Source of the DNA: a virus | Virus record (IMG/VR): IMGVR_UViG_3300028388_004838 | Coordinates: 1 to 24,898 of that record | Strand: one strand, 5' to 3' | DNA length: 24,898 bases | Shown: piece by piece, positions 13,119-21,756 of the stretch | Position numbering within the stretch: position 1 is the stretch's first letter | Layout of the letters: each line of letters opens with the position of its first letter | Program-made: the position numbers and the translations under genes | Notes under the pieces: model-generated | Databases searched by the model: none | Told to the model about the DNA's origin: nothing | Seen by the model: only the letters and a program-made list of their open reading frames with translations

Positions 13119-13990
13119 TTTCGCACAACTACGCCACCCGACAGCGCACGGCCAAAACCGTCTATTCCGTGCGGCAATTGTATTCGCAGATTTCGGGCTA
13201 TTGCTTGCGCGTGCGCCGGGCGTCTGACAATGCCGAGCAGGATGTGGGCTTCAGCGGTGGGGCGCTGGACACCGTCAGCCTGTCCGCGTTTTGCGGGGCG
13301 TCCGCAGGTTATCTCTCGGTCTGGTACGATCAGACCGGGTATGGACTCGACATGAGCCAGACCAATACCTCGTTGCAGCCCATGATTTACGACGGCAGCG
13401 TGGTTCTGACCGCTGATAACGGCAAGCCGGCGCTCAAATTTGACGGGGATTATATTTTTGTGCCCAATAGCAGAGGGGATTTCACCTACCTGCACAACGG
13501 TACATCAAGCAGCGTGTTTATGGTGGTGAGTCCGGGTCTGGTGTCGAATCCTAACGCGGGCTACAGCCTGATCATGAACAACGGCGGGGCCTCCTACAAT
13601 ATCGGGGCCTCTCTGGGCTATGAGGACCGCTCAGTCTACGGCTTCAACGACACGCTGAGCGTAGGCGTCACCAATGGCATCACTTCGCAGCCCTCCATCG
13701 ACAACCGACCCAACAACGTCATCACGCCCAATGTCAGCCACATTGTGAGCGTGTTTATTGATGCGGGCGCGGCGGTGGCCGCTGACCGGGTGACGGGCTA
13801 TGTGGACAATGTGAACGCGGGGTTTGCCAATACGCATACCCGTGCGCCGAGTCTCGCCATGTCGACCAATTTCATGCAAATCGGCACCCTGAGTGGATAC
13901 CTGCAAGAGCTGGTTTTTTATAACAGCGACAAATCCGCTGACCGGAGCGCGATAGAGGCTGACATGAACGGATACTACGGGATTTACTGA
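13115..13990 (+). CDS. Surface protein with arabinofuranosidase-B/ConA-like carbohydrate-binding fold
   Basis: A 291-residue protein. The N-terminal part matches the arabinofuranosidase B catalytic-type fold found in many phage fibres: VYSVRQLYSQISGYCLRVRR, SDNAEQDVGFSGGALDT, a WYDQTGYG motif and NGKPALKFDGD. This concanavalin-like beta sandwich binds or hydrolyses polysaccharide. The C-terminal half (from about residue 110) is also beta-rich with LYLQELVFYN-like LamG character and ends ADMNGYYGIY. The whole likely binds a host surface glycan; enzymatic activity cannot be judged. ATGA overlap with the previous gene. Confidence 0.8.
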   Translation: MISHNYATRQRTAKTVYSVRQLYSQISGYCLRVRRASDNAEQDVGFSGGALDTVSLSAFCGASAGYLSVWYDQTGYGLDMSQTNTSLQPMIYDGSVVLTADNGKPALKFDGDYIFVPNSRGDFTYLHNGTSSSVFMVVSPGLVSNPNAGYSLIMNNGGASYNIGASLGYEDRSVYGFNDTLSVGVTNGITSQPSIDNRPNNVITPNVSHIVSVFIDAGAAVAADRVTGYVDNVNAGFANTHTRAPSLAMSTNFMQIGTLSGYLQELVFYNSDKSADRSAIEADMNGYYGIY

Positions 13991-14076
13991 TGTCAGCGAT
14001 TCGGCGGGCAAAAGATATGAATGAATTGCGGGCGATTGTCCGTTTGGTACCGCAGTATCCATTTCCTGGAGACTAA
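13990..14076 (+). CDS. Possible 28-residue peptide
   Basis: ATG overlaps the last base of the preceding stop (TGATG) and the frame runs 28 codons to TAA just before the next gene. The product is basic then Pro-rich (MSAIRRAKDMNELRAIVRLV onward). The coupling makes translation likely, but it may have no function as a protein. Confidence 0.35.
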   Translation: MSAIRRAKDMNELRAIVRLVPQYPFPGD

Positions 14077-14081
14077 ACAAT

Positions 14082-14360
14082 ATGCTCAAGACACTCAACT
14101 TCGCACTTTTTTCTCGTGCGTTTGTGTACGTGAATCAAATCCTTACGGGATTTGTCGAGGCAAAAGACGATGGCAGCCCTGGCGGGCGGGCGGTTACACC
14201 GCTGGAAATCGTCGGCATTACCGCCAAGGTCAGCAGTACCTGGGCGCAGGCAGATGGGGTCAAGGTGGAAGTAACACTTGAAGAACTCATTGAAACCTTA
14301 GAACGGGCCGGTTGGACGGTCCTTCGGGATGGCATCCCAAATGATGGAGAAAAAAGCTAA
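14082..14360 (+). CDS. Hypothetical protein before the tail tube gene
   Basis: A 92-residue protein with a hydrophobic, aromatic N-terminus (MLKTLNFALFSRAFVYVNQI), a central segment and a helical C-terminus (LEELIETLERAGWTVL). No family recognised. Its stop overlaps the next ATG by one base. It contains a perfect palindrome at 14326, read as LRDGIPND. Confidence 0.7.
   Translation: MLKTLNFALFSRAFVYVNQILTGFVEAKDDGSPGGRAVTPLEIVGITAKVSSTWAQADGVKVEVTLEELIETLERAGWTVLRDGIPNDGEKS
14326..14338. repeat. Dispersed palindrome, perfect 13-base copy
   Basis: GGGATGGCATCCC in the last codons of the hypothetical gene before the tail tube. Confidence 0.8.
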
Positions 14361-14812
14361 TGGATATGTATACAAGCATCGGCACGGTGCTGAGCATCAG
14401 CGCAGCACAACCGGCAACCTACGATTCTGTGGGCTATGCAGCGTTAACGTGGACCAAAATCGGACTCATTGGTAGTATCGGTGACTTGACCGGACAATGG
14501 GATTCTGATGAGTTCAACCTGCTGGAAACCGGCGGTACGGTAAGGGCAAAGACGTTCCGTGACCCAGGCTCTACTCAGTTGACGATCGGCTATAAACCGG
14601 CGGACGCAGGGCAAGCGATTCTGCTCAGCGCGTACAACGATATTCTGAACGACTACAGCTTCAAGCTGGAAATGCCCGACGGTCAGGTACGGTACTTCCA
14701 GGCCAAGGTTATGGAGTACACCTACCAAGGTATTGACGGCAATTTCCAGAAGTTGCAAACCAGCCTTTCTCGACAAACCGACCCGGACGGGCAAGATGAG
14801 GTGATTGTATGA
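14360..14812 (+). CDS. Major tail tube protein
   Basis: A 150-residue protein in the position of the siphovirus tail tube, followed at once by the chaperone and tape-measure genes. The sequence is beta-rich with the strands expected of the tube fold: IGTVLSISAAQPATYDS, WTKIGLIGSIGDLTG, TFRDPGSTQLTIGYKPADAG, and FKLEMPDGQVRYFQAKVMEY. Similar to lambda gpV-type/Phage_tail_3-type tube proteins in layout; homology not verified. The stop overlaps the next ATG by four bases. Confidence 0.82.
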   Translation: MDMYTSIGTVLSISAAQPATYDSVGYAALTWTKIGLIGSIGDLTGQWDSDEFNLLETGGTVRAKTFRDPGSTQLTIGYKPADAGQAILLSAYNDILNDYSFKLEMPDGQVRYFQAKVMEYTYQGIDGNFQKLQTSLSRQTDPDGQDEVIV

Positions 14813-15204
14813 TCAGCTTAGCTGAGCTTGAAGTCAGCCCCACGGCTGAAATCCAAATTCGTGATGCCAACGGCGAGCGCCTTCCCGGCGTGGTGGCCCG
14901 TGTCTATGGCCCTGGCAGTCAGGAATACGCCAGCGCCGCAGCCGCCTGGCGGCGGCGGAACAAAACCATTGATGAATATGATGACAAGGCGATGCTTGAC
15001 AGTAACGCCCGGTTTCTCTCCGACATCACGCTGGAATTTGTTGGCGTTGAGTACAATAACTTAGGCGGCAAGGAGTTGGCTGACGCCATTTACCACAACC
15101 AGGCATTGGGCTATATCAGCAAGCAAATCCTGGCGGCGGTGTCTGACTGGGGGAAGTTCAGCAGGAGAAATACCTCGCCCTCGACATCTACGCCCGTCAA
15201 TTAG
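14809..15204 (+). CDS. Tail assembly chaperone, short (G-type) form
   Basis: A 131-residue protein in the lambda gpG position between tube and tape measure. It has a beta-rich N-terminus (AEIQIRDANGERLPGVVARV) and helical remainder. The last 18 residues after W114-G115 are Ser/Thr-rich and look unconserved, whereas the -1 frame continues with good coding character from the same place to 15533. The normal product is therefore the short form, and ribosomes that slip produce the longer G-T form. Confidence 0.8.
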   Translation: MISLAELEVSPTAEIQIRDANGERLPGVVARVYGPGSQEYASAAAAWRRRNKTIDEYDDKAMLDSNARFLSDITLEFVGVEYNNLGGKELADAIYHNQALGYISKQILAAVSDWGKFSRRNTSPSTSTPVN

Positions 15205-15533
15205 GCTGGCTGCACGCCTACCCAGGCAGGTCTGGCCTGCCTGATTCTTACCCCCATTATGCAGAGGTTGATGTGTTTCACGACATCGGACTCTGCGGCC
15301 AGGACTCACAGGGCATTCATCCGATTACCTGGGGGGAGCTGGTCAACTTCACCCGCCTGACCTTCGCTATCCCGCCCGCTGTACTGTTGTCTGTGCGGGA
15401 AATGAGCGCCGCGTATGTGAATGCGAGGCATTTTTTCTACAATGAAAAAGGCGCACCGCCGCCGTACAGTAACCCAGAGCGAGCGCGTGAGAGAATTCTT
15501 GCCGCGTTCGGAGGCAATAAAAGGAGGTCTTGA
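15147..15533 (+). CDS. Tail assembly chaperone, T-type extension read by -1 frameshift
   Basis: The frame minus one relative to the G-type gene is open from after the TGA at 15144-15146. It runs QQEKYLALDIYARQLGWLHA, later VDVFHDIGLCGQDSQGIHP, ITWGELVNF, RLTFAIPPAVL and AAYVNARHFFYNEKGAPP to TGA at 15531-15533. It has no convincing start or ribosome-binding site of its own near the beginning; a GTG at 15273 would lose the front half. As in lambda, the joined G-T product (about 241 residues if the slip is at the G-run) should help wrap the tape measure during tail assembly. Confidence 0.8.
   Translation: MGEVQQEKYLALDIYARQLGWLHAYPGRSGLPDSYPHYAEVDVFHDIGLCGQDSQGIHPITWGELVNFTRLTFAIPPAVLLSVREMSAAYVNARHFFYNEKGAPPPYSNPERARERILAAFGGNKRRS
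15148..15156 (+). promoter_or_regulatory. Probable -1 ribosomal frameshift site
   Basis: TGGGGGAAG: zero-frame codons are TGG GGG AAG; a one-base back-slip on the G-run gives GGG then GAA and enters the T frame. It lies just after the T-frame stop (15144-15146), so a slip here keeps the frame open. The lambda site is GGGAAAG, so the match is approximate. Confidence 0.65.
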
Positions 15534-15953
15534 GTGGATATTCAGGGGAATGGGAATGCCACGCAGTTTTTGATGGAAATGAGCCACGACATTGCTGAAA
15601 TACGCACCCAGCAGAAAACCACAGAAAATGAGATGGTCAAAATATCCGGCCTGCTGGAGCGGCTGATTGAGTCTGAGGTGAAGTTACAGCAGGCGGTGAT
15701 CAACCACGGCGAGAAGTTCGACCGCGTTTTCCAGTCGTTTGACCGCCTGGAGGCCCGTGTTTCGTCTCAGGAAAAAGAGCTGATTTCATGGGTCAACAGA
15801 GGCAAGGGGGTCGGCGCAGTTCTGCTGGCGCTCAGCGTGGTTGTCACCGGCGTGACCGGGTTCATGCTGAAGGAAATCTTCTACATGCGCGATACCATGA
15901 ACGTACACGACGTGATCATCATCGAGTACATGAAATCCAAGCACGGCAAATAA
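15534..15953 (+). CDS. Coiled-coil membrane protein of the tail/lysis region
   Basis: A 139-residue protein with a GTG start and AAGGAGG at 15521-15527. Residues about 15-85 form a charged coiled coil (LLERLIESEVKLQQAVINHG and LEARVSSQEKELISW). One transmembrane helix follows (residues about 93-113, GVGAVLLALSVVVTGVTGFM), then a short tail. The coil plus single membrane helix resembles XhlA-type hemolysin/lysis-accessory proteins; a tail-associated membrane protein is also possible. Fusion or frameshift is not indicated. It ends one base before the tape measure start. Confidence 0.7.
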   Translation: MDIQGNGNATQFLMEMSHDIAEIRTQQKTTENEMVKISGLLERLIESEVKLQQAVINHGEKFDRVFQSFDRLEARVSSQEKELISWVNRGKGVGAVLLALSVVVTGVTGFMLKEIFYMRDTMNVHDVIIIEYMKSKHGK

Positions 15954-15954
15954 C

Positions 15955-18900
15955 ATGTCCACGAATGATTTGACCATACGAGTGCGCCTGCTTGCCGACG
16001 GGCATGCGCTCGTTGACGGGGTAGACCGTGCCGATAACAGCCTGAAAGGCATGAACGGTACGGTCAACTCGGTGAATGAATCCATCGGTTCAATGATAAA
16101 AACTGCTGCCGCTGCTGTTGCCGGCTTTATCGCAATCGACAGCGCGCTGGATTCTTGGCAGCGGTTTGACGCTGCGGTGAATAATACCGCAAACCTCACC
16201 GGTCAGGCCCTCGACCAGGTCAAGCAGAGCGCTGTTGATACCTCCATTGAATTCGGACGTTTCGCGGGAGACGTAGCGGACGCGATGGGGGTTATTGGCT
16301 CCAAAGCGCCTGTGCTGCTGGAGATGCCAGCCGCCATGCAGGCCGTGACCGAGGCAAGTTTCACCCTGGCCGATGCGGCCAAGGCCACGGGCGATGCGCT
16401 GTCTGACGTGGACGCCGCCACCGCAGTCACTGCGTATCTTTCCCAATGGTCTATCGCCGCCAGTGACGCGGCCAGCGAGGCTGAACGCTTCGCCAATGTG
16501 GCGGCTGCCGGGGCGCAGTTAGGTTCGGCCTCGGTGTCCGACATGACGGATGTGATGAAAAACAGCGGTACCGTTGCTGCATCCGCTGGTGTGTCTATCG
16601 AGCAGTTCGCTGCTGTGACGCAGGTACTCGCTGAGCGCCAATTGGAAGGCGCTGAAGCCGGGACGGCGTTCAGGAACGTGCTTAATACCCTGCTCACCAA
16701 AGGCCCTGAGTTTGAGAAATTCGGAGTGAGCGCAGGTAGCGTTAATCCGAAAATTGTCGGTCTGGAGCAGGCGTTGAAAAACCTCGCGCCGATACTGGAA
16801 AATGACGTGGCGCTCACTAAGATTTTCGGCGCTGAAAACCTGGTGGCCGCGCAAATCCTGGGCAACGGCGCGGACGCGGTGGGTGAAATGACCGCCAAGT
16901 TGACAGGAACGAATACCGCCTACGCCCAGGCAGAAGCCGGTCTCAATTCGTTTTCCGCTCAACTGGAAATCAGCAGCGCGTTACTGCAAACCATCAGCGC
17001 CATTACCATTGACGAACTCATAGGCCCCGCCCTGGCCCCGGCCCTGGCTGGGGTTAATCAACGCTTGCGGGATTTGGCGGTGTCCGCTCAGGGTATCAGC
17101 GACAGCGCGTCATTTCAGCAGATGAGCATGGAGCTTGACATCGCCGGGCGCTACGCGGCTGAACTGTACCCAGCGCTGCAAATGATTGCCCAGGGCTGGC
17201 TGGACATTGCCAACATGCTGAACCAGTTGACCGCCGACTTCGGCCTGATTGCGGAAAATACCGACCTGGCCGACAGCAGCATGTCGCGGTTTATCGAATC
17301 GGGGTTGCAGGGACGCACCTTGATTGAAATTTTCCAGGATGCCTGGAATGAGATTCTGCACATCGGTAGCACCATACAAGCCCTGTCCGCGATAGCCAGC
17401 GCGGAATTTACCGCCATCGGGGCGTGGTTTGCCGGGGTGTGGATTGACGGCAAAATATTCGCTATCGAAACCTTCCGAGAGTTGGAAAATTGGATCAGCG
17501 GTATCGGCCTGCTGATGGGTGAGTTGCGAGTCGCCGTGTTGCGGGCGTTCCGCGATATGCTCGATAGCGCCGCGTCCATGTCCAATAGCCTGAGCGCATT
17601 GCCTGGGCCGTTTGGCGATGTGGCCGAAGGCGCAGCCGCAGCCCGTGATGCCGTGGCCGGGATGACATCCGACGCCATCGCCGGGCAACGGGACGCGCTG
17701 AAATCAACTCTGGATTGGAACGCGGGCATTGACGCTCAGGTGGCCGGGCTGAAGCAGGAAAAAGAGGCGCTGCAAGATTCTGCGTTCGCGGCCCGCGAAA
17801 AAGCGGAAGCGGCGATCGAGCAGCACCAGGCGGCTAAGGATTTGACCCAGACCACGCGGGAACAAATACAGGCTGATTCAGACCTGAGCGATGAAGCCTA
17901 TGAACTGGCAGAAGCCATGAAGGCAACGGGTGATTTTACCGCTGACCAAGTGGATGACCACGTGGCGATTTACAAGGCCCGCCGCCAAGCCGCCGAGGCT
18001 GCGGATGATGAGCGCCGCCAGGCTGAGCGCCTGACAGAGCAGAGTGAATCCCGTATCCAGGACATGCAGGCTGAACTGGAGCTGCTGCAAATTGCGGATG
18101 AAACCGAGCGTGAACGCTTGCGCCATTTGCGGGGTTTTGCCCCTGAGTACCAGGCTCAAGCTGAGGCCCTGATGGATCAGATTGACGCCCAGCGGGAAAT
18201 GAATCAGGCTGCGCGGGAACTGAAAAACGCCTATGAAGACGCTTTCAGTTCCGCCCTCGGCGCGTTTGAAAGTTTTCTGGGCGCTGTGCTCAGCGGCTCA
18301 GGCGACATTAAACAAAGCCTGGGAAATCTGGGCGGCAGCCTGGCCGGCATTGGCGCTAATTTGAGCAAGGCAGAACAAAAGGCGGCTGATAAGGGCCTTG
18401 CCTTTGGTACCGGTGACGGCACATTTGGCGCGTTGAGTTCAGCGTCCACTCTGTTTGAAAATGCCGGCTGGGATATGTCAGAAGGCGTTTCCAGCTTTTT
18501 GGGTTCTACTGACAGCTTTGCTGAATCAGTCGGTGGATGGGGGAATGTGATTGGCGGCGCTGGCGCTCTTATCTCCCTTGCGTCTGGCGATTATGCGTCT
18601 GCATTGGGAACTGCGGGTTCCATGCTGGGTCAGTGGGCCGGTAATCTGCTGTTGCCGGGGGCTGGCGGCATGATAGGCAGTGTGTTAGGCAATCTTGCGG
18701 GGACTATGTTAGGCGGCGCTCTAATGGGCGGCGAGACCCGTAGCGGCGGCGCGTATCGCATGTCCGATGACGGGGTGGAGAAAATACAAGGCCCTTCTGG
18801 TGGCGATATTGGCGGTGAGCAAGGGCTGAACTTTGTGGTGGAATCCATAGAGGGCACCACGTCTTACACCAACAATCTGTTGAGCCTGTTGGGTTCTGAT

Positions 18901-21756
18901 AATAAGGTGGTTAATTTCACCGCAGCCCTTGAATCGTCCGGGGAAGGCCGTGGCGGGGTGTGGGCCGGTGGCGAACTGAGCGGCGGCGGTACATTCGGTG
19001 AGCAGTTCAACGGCCAGAACGTGTTTGAGAGTTTCACCGATAGAACATTGACCCCGGATGAAGCGGTCGCGGCGTTTGGTCTGGACCTGAAACAGTCCAT
19101 TATCCAGGCCCTTCAGGCGGCAACGGATTTGCCGGAATGGGTGCAACCCCTGCTTGACGTAGACGCCGAAAGCCTGACCGAGGATGAGGTTAATAATATC
19201 CTGGGCAATATCGAGGCCCTTGCGCAATTGGAAGATTACATTGTGCAGATGGGCGGCAACCTGAATGAGCTGACCAGCACCCTGACGGTTGATGAAATCA
19301 CTAACGGCATTCAGGCGGTCAGTATGCTAAACCCTGTGCTCACCATGCTGGGGGCGAATGCGTTTCAAATGAACTCCCAGGGGTTGTTGGCCGCGCAGGC
19401 GCTGGTGCAACTCGCCGGCGGCGCTGAGGCCCTGGGGGAAAAAATAGGCTTTTTCTATCAGGAATTTTTCACCTCGCAACAGCAGGCCCAGCAACAACTG
19501 GATGCGTCTACCCAGGCAATGGCATCCACGTTTGAGCAATTGGGGCTGGAAGTTCCGGCCACGCGGGAGGAATTTACCCGACTGGTGCAAGGGCTTGACC
19601 TCACCACCGAATCCGGCGTGAGGACGTTTGACGCGCTGATGAGCCTGGCCCCTGCGGCTGATGTGGTCTATGACGCGGCTGAAACAGGCGGCGATGCGCT
19701 ACAAACCTTTGCCGCTGCCATGCGTAACTTGCCGGATAATATCAGCGCAAACGACGTGGAAAACGTGCTCAGCCAGGCAATTACTAACGCGGCCAGCCGC
19801 GAACAGGCCGGGGAAATGTTCGCCAGCGGCGTTATTCAGCAGCTACAGAATACCCTGGTCAACACGGTGGTGGGCGCTGTGGCGCAGACCGTGTTTAACG
19901 CCATTGTCAGCCCAATGGTTCAGGCGGGAGCGAATAGCGCAACAATGTTGGCCCAAGGCGGGGCGGCTGGCGCTAATGCAATGGCTCAGGGCGGCGTGGC
20001 GGCTGCCAATGCCAATGCCACAGGCGGTACAGCCGCAGCCACCGGCCTGGCCCAAGGTGGTGCGCAGGCCGCAGGCGCTATGGCCGCTGGCGGGGATGCC
20101 GCCGCCAATGCGATGGGGGCGGGTGGTCAAGCGGCTGGCGACAGGGTTGGTCAGGCCGTGGCTCAAGTTCGTGAATTCCTGACCACAATGGCCGCCGTGA
20201 TGCAGGATGAGGGTGTGCAAGAAGCCTTAGCTGAAACAACGACGGCGTTAAACGAAATCGGCGCGGCTACCTACGATTTCACACAGAGCGTCGGTACGTC
20301 GTTCAATGCCATCGCGCCGTCCATGACGATGGCGGCTGATACAACCAGTCATGCCACAGCGCAATTAAACCGAGCGGCTGACGAAGCCGATAATGCAGCA
20401 GATGAACTGGCCGCTGCTGTGGATGAGTGGCAACAACAACTGCGGGTTGATTTCCTGGGCGAAAGCACGCTGCAAGAGCAACTGCTTGGGATGGCATCCC
20501 AGGCTGAACTGACCTCAAATCAATTGGCAAACTTCCTGAGCCTGCTCAGCCCTGAGCGAATCCAATACTATGCCGATGCGTGGGGCGTGTCGGTCGAAAC
20601 CATGATGGATGCTGGTGGCGATGTGGTTGCCGTGCTGGCCGATATGGAACAGGCGGCAAATGACAGCGCTGCTGAACTGGCCGCTGCTGTGGATGAGTGG
20701 CAGACTGGTTTAAGAGAGGCGCATTTAGGACAAGCTACGCTGGGCGAAAGCCTGCTGGCGCTGGCTGATGAAATGGGGCTGACATCCTGGCAGGTGGCAA
20801 ACTTCCTGAGCCTGCTGACCCCTGATGAAATCCAGCAGTATGCCCTCGACTTCGGCGTGGCTGAGCAGGATTTAATGCGCTCATCCGATGGGGTTGTGGG
20901 CGCGTTGCGGAATGCTGAGCAGGGATTTGCAGATTTTGTGGCCGGGGTTCAGAGCTGGCAGCAACAGCTCAATGTTGAGTTTTTGGGCGGTAGCACGCTG
21001 ACGGATACGCTGGTGGATTACGCTAATTCCATTGGGGTCAATGCCGAGCAGGCCGCTGAATTTATGGTGAACCTCACCGCCGAGCAGGTCGAGGCATATG
21101 CTGAACAGTTTGGCGTCTCTACGGATGAGGCGATGCGGGCGGCAACAGCAGCGGTGCAGCGGCTCAGTAATGTGGATTCTGGTAACCCTGATACCACGTA
21201 CTCGAACGACTCTACAAACGTGTGGGATAGAGCAGCGGATACGACCACGAATGCCGCAGAATCTTTGTTTGATGCCGCTGAAGCTTTGCGGCAACAGGTT
21301 GAGGATTTGCGCCTGGATGAGCAGTTGTCGCCGTTGCTCATGAGTGAGCGTTTGCAAATAGCAGGGGAAAATTATCAGCAAGCCCTGGGCGCGGCTCAGG
21401 CTGATACGTCTGATGAGAACGTTCGAGCGCTGGAGCAAGCGGCCCGGCAATATCTTGGGCTTGGGCGTGAATTCTACGGCTCTGGCTCAGAGTATACGGA
21501 TATTTTTGGTCGGGTCACAGACAGCATGGAGGCGCTGGTAGGGCCTATTCCGCAACAGCCGCAGCAGGGCACAGAGTCTCAGGCCGTGGTGGAAGAGCTT
21601 CGCCATTTGCGTGAAGAGATGGCGGCCATGCGCCTGGATGCCGCAGGTCAGAACAGTAGGCTGGTTGCCAGTAATGAGAGGGTTGCCCGCGCAATGCGCG
21701 ATGCGCCGCGTGAACAATCGCGTCTCATGTCAGCCCGTAGCGCGGTGGGTCGATAA
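15955..21756 (+). CDS. Tape measure protein
   Basis: A 1933-residue protein that sets tail length; at about 0.15 nm per residue it predicts a tail near 290 nm. Residues about 95-260 match the TP901-type tape-measure domain (GDVADAMGVIGSKAPVLLEM, SDMTDVMKNSGTVAASAGVS, AEAGTAFRNVLNTLL). Residues about 600-770 are a long charged coiled coil. Residues about 862-926 are a Gly/Ala-rich hydrophobic stretch like tape-measure membrane segments. Residues about 1333-1397 form a low-complexity Ala/Gly/Asn/Met tract. Three tandem repeats of about 90 residues follow (W1492, W1582, W1668). The final part is helical with Arg-rich end. The ATG follows the previous stop by one base. Confidence 0.93.
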   Translation: MSTNDLTIRVRLLADGHALVDGVDRADNSLKGMNGTVNSVNESIGSMIKTAAAAVAGFIAIDSALDSWQRFDAAVNNTANLTGQALDQVKQSAVDTSIEFGRFAGDVADAMGVIGSKAPVLLEMPAAMQAVTEASFTLADAAKATGDALSDVDAATAVTAYLSQWSIAASDAASEAERFANVAAAGAQLGSASVSDMTDVMKNSGTVAASAGVSIEQFAAVTQVLAERQLEGAEAGTAFRNVLNTLLTKGPEFEKFGVSAGSVNPKIVGLEQALKNLAPILENDVALTKIFGAENLVAAQILGNGADAVGEMTAKLTGTNTAYAQAEAGLNSFSAQLEISSALLQTISAITIDELIGPALAPALAGVNQRLRDLAVSAQGISDSASFQQMSMELDIAGRYAAELYPALQMIAQGWLDIANMLNQLTADFGLIAENTDLADSSMSRFIESGLQGRTLIEIFQDAWNEILHIGSTIQALSAIASAEFTAIGAWFAGVWIDGKIFAIETFRELENWISGIGLLMGELRVAVLRAFRDMLDSAASMSNSLSALPGPFGDVAEGAAAARDAVAGMTSDAIAGQRDALKSTLDWNAGIDAQVAGLKQEKEALQDSAFAAREKAEAAIEQHQAAKDLTQTTREQIQADSDLSDEAYELAEAMKATGDFTADQVDDHVAIYKARRQAAEAADDERRQAERLTEQSESRIQDMQAELELLQIADETERERLRHLRGFAPEYQAQAEALMDQIDAQREMNQAARELKNAYEDAFSSALGAFESFLGAVLSGSGDIKQSLGNLGGSLAGIGANLSKAEQKAADKGLAFGTGDGTFGALSSASTLFENAGWDMSEGVSSFLGSTDSFAESVGGWGNVIGGAGALISLASGDYASALGTAGSMLGQWAGNLLLPGAGGMIGSVLGNLAGTMLGGALMGGETRSGGAYRMSDDGVEKIQGPSGGDIGGEQGLNFVVESIEGTTSYTNNLLSLLGSDNKVVNFTAALESSGEGRGGVWAGGELSGGGTFGEQFNGQNVFESFTDRTLTPDEAVAAFGLDLKQSIIQALQAATDLPEWVQPLLDVDAESLTEDEVNNILGNIEALAQLEDYIVQMGGNLNELTSTLTVDEITNGIQAVSMLNPVLTMLGANAFQMNSQGLLAAQALVQLAGGAEALGEKIGFFYQEFFTSQQQAQQQLDASTQAMASTFEQLGLEVPATREEFTRLVQGLDLTTESGVRTFDALMSLAPAADVVYDAAETGGDALQTFAAAMRNLPDNISANDVENVLSQAITNAASREQAGEMFASGVIQQLQNTLVNTVVGAVAQTVFNAIVSPMVQAGANSATMLAQGGAAGANAMAQGGVAAANANATGGTAAATGLAQGGAQAAGAMAAGGDAAANAMGAGGQAAGDRVGQAVAQVREFLTTMAAVMQDEGVQEALAETTTALNEIGAATYDFTQSVGTSFNAIAPSMTMAADTTSHATAQLNRAADEADNAADELAAAVDEWQQQLRVDFLGESTLQEQLLGMASQAELTSNQLANFLSLLSPERIQYYADAWGVSVETMMDAGGDVVAVLADMEQAANDSAAELAAAVDEWQTGLREAHLGQATLGESLLALADEMGLTSWQVANFLSLLTPDEIQQYALDFGVAEQDLMRSSDGVVGALRNAEQGFADFVAGVQSWQQQLNVEFLGGSTLTDTLVDYANSIGVNAEQAAEFMVNLTAEQVEAYAEQFGVSTDEAMRAATAAVQRLSNVDSGNPDTTYSNDSTNVWDRAADTTTNAAESLFDAAEALRQQVEDLRLDEQLSPLLMSERLQIAGENYQQALGAAQADTSDENVRALEQAARQYLGLGREFYGSGSEYTDIFGRVTDSMEALVGPIPQQPQQGTESQAVVEELRHLREEMAAMRLDAAGQNSRLVASNERVARAMRDAPREQSRLMSARSAVGR
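17659..17670. repeat. Dispersed palindrome, 12-base copy
   Basis: GGGATGACATCC in the tape measure gene, read as AGMTSDA. Confidence 0.6.
20404..21180 (+). repeat. Three tandem repeats of about 90 residues in the tape measure gene
   Basis: Units start near 20404, 20674 and 20940, spaced 270 and 258 bases by the conserved Trp (20428, 20698, 20956). Each has the core W-Q-x-x-L-x-x-x-x-L-G-x-x-T-L and then LSLL or MVNL with a YA(D/L/E)xxGV motif. The first two share 29 identical bases (20404-20432 and 20674-20702), so that duplication is recent or kept similar by conversion. Confidence 0.8.
20488..20500. repeat. Dispersed palindrome, perfect 13-base copy
   Basis: GGGATGGCATCCC in repeat unit 1 of the tape measure gene, read as LGMASQA. 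The matching positions of units 2 and 3 do not have it. Confidence 0.8.

Noticed and set aside
15273-15533. Separate gene starting at GTG 15273
   Set aside because: The same frame is open and protein-like from 15147, and no ribosome-binding site precedes 15273. A frameshifted extension explains it better.
16203-17729. Several long minus-strand frames opposite the tape measure gene
   Set aside because: All are mirror frames of the Ala/Gly/Asp-rich coding strand, with low-complexity products and no independent ribosome-binding sites.
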